Below are positions 32,214 to 32,782 of a DNA stretch of 32,782 bases, in pieces. This DNA comes from Lachnospiraceae bacterium (GTDB lineage: Bacteria > Bacillota > Clostridia > Lachnospirales > Lachnospiraceae). The first letter of the stretch is position 1, and every line of letters starts with the position of its first letter. Both the position numbers and the translations under genes were made by a program. A model generated the notes under the pieces. It saw nothing but the letters and a program-made list of their open reading frames with translations. It searched no databases and was not told the origin of the DNA. Where the stretch lies: positions 1-32,782 of the forward strand of contig JAFSCH010000064.1 of the NCBI GenBank assembly GCA_017436865.1. Reading direction: 5' to 3'.

Positions 32214-32271
32214 CTCTATTCCTCCGTTCTCTTTCTATCTGCCTTCTCAGCAGTCACATTCTATTCACTGC

Positions 32272-32314
32272 ATAGCATCATGCTATCGTAATTATTCAGC
32301 ACCTTGATAATTAC
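32272..32314. other. small hairpins between prmC and prfA
   Basis: Two perfect inverted repeats lie in the 124-base gap: ATAGCAT-C-ATGCTAT (32272-32286) and GTAATTAT/ATAATTAC (32288-32295 with 32307-32314). Neither has a U-run, so read-through into prfA is likely. Confidence 0.4.
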
Positions 32315-32337
32315 ATGCCATCTTCCATTTTGTTTTC

Positions 32338-32782
32338 TTATAACATTTGTCCTAGGACAACACGATCTAGTCCTGCATAATCCTTTACAACTTCTACCTC
32401 TTTGAAACCTTGTTCTGTCATAAGCTTACTTACTGCTTCTCCTTGATTATATCCAATTTCAAACAGCAACCATCCACCTTTCCCTAAAAATCCAGGTGCT
32501 TTTTCCACAATTTTACGGTAGAAAAAAAGTCCGTCTTCCATACCATCAAGTGCTTGCATTGGCTCATGCTCACGTACTTCCGGCATAAGTGTTTCAATTA
32601 CAGCGGTCTCTATATACGGTGGATTTGATACGATCATATCGAATTTCTTTTCAGGAACTGGTTCAAACAAATCTCCTTGAACAAACTCTGCCTTAAGCCC
32701 CAAACGCTGTGCATTTTCTCGTGCAACCTTTAGAGCTTCCTCTGAAATATCGACTCCCATTCCCTCACATTCATTGCTATAC
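32338..32782 (-). CDS. prmC: peptide chain release factor N5-glutamine methyltransferase, partial
   Basis: The C-terminal 148 residues lie in the window; the gene continues past the right edge and the frame stays open to 32782. The catalytic NPPY tetrapeptide is present in IVSNPPYIETAVI, preceded by the SAM-binding strand GVDISEEALKVARENA and followed by ALDGMEDGLFFYRKI and LLFEIGYNQGEAV. It methylates the glutamine of the GGQ motif in release factors. Its neighbour prfA is its substrate gene. Confidence 0.95.
   Translation of the reverse strand, partial: YSNECEGMGVDISEEALKVARENAQRLGLKAEFVQGDLFEPVPEKKFDMIVSNPPYIETAVIETLMPEVREHEPMQALDGMEDGLFFYRKIVEKAPGFLGKGGWLLFEIGYNQGEAVSKLMTEQGFKEVEVVKDYAGLDRVVLGQML

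Overview
The window comes from a low-GC Gram-positive bacterium, most likely a gut Lachnospiraceae (class Clostridia). Supporting signs are strong AGGAGG ribosome sites and sigma-A promoters, a T-box ahead of thrS, an L20-type leader ahead of infC-rpmI-rplT, a glgC-glgD pair, a DUF5716/DUF5717 cluster (families I know from Lachnospiraceae), a yjdF riboswitch and an IS91-type element preceded by a tyrosine recombinase. This is inferred from gene content and protein style; no database search was possible.

Layout, left to right. Positions 1-350 look like the promoters and leader of an rRNA operon that reads leftwards out of the window. Next come minus-strand housekeeping genes: acylphosphatase, the infC-rpmI-rplT operon with its attenuator, a DUF1540 protein, thrS with a complete T-box, and a SEC-C protein. 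A small plus-strand membrane protein gene converges on a LysR regulator. A four-gene nucleoside-type ABC importer (BMP lipoprotein, ATPase, two permeases; same order as Bacillus nupNOPQ) and the glycogen pair glgC-glgD follow.

Positions 14816-21979 hold a four-gene operon of unknown function: a 1173-aa beta/solenoid DUF5717 protein, an Hsp70/actin-fold DUF5716 protein, a TPR-like protein and a coiled-coil protein with two membrane helices. After it come ilvE and an operon of an ArsR regulator, an SPL-type radical SAM protein, an internally deleted S66-peptidase-like protein and dihydrofolate reductase.

From about 25.8 kb to 31.07 kb the character becomes accessory. There is an MBL-fold hydrolase, a 28-aa holin-like toxin with a predicted antisense RNA, a yjdF gene with its riboswitch between two copies of a 104-bp two-hairpin repeat, a truncated integrase/IS91 transposase pair, a HEPN-motif DUF3644 gene broken by one extra base in an A8 tract and facing a promoter-and-terminator-bounded structured RNA of about 94 nt, and an acetyltransferase remnant. 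Core genes resume with prfA and the partial prmC.

The best candidate for an undescribed system is the convergent pair at 29.2-30.35 kb. It joins a protein with the HEPN RNase motif RNTSTH to a compact RNA whose terminator overlaps the protein stop codon, which suggests an RNA-controlled toxin or phage-defence module. The frameshift in the homopolymer suggests phase variation, recent decay, or a sequencing error.
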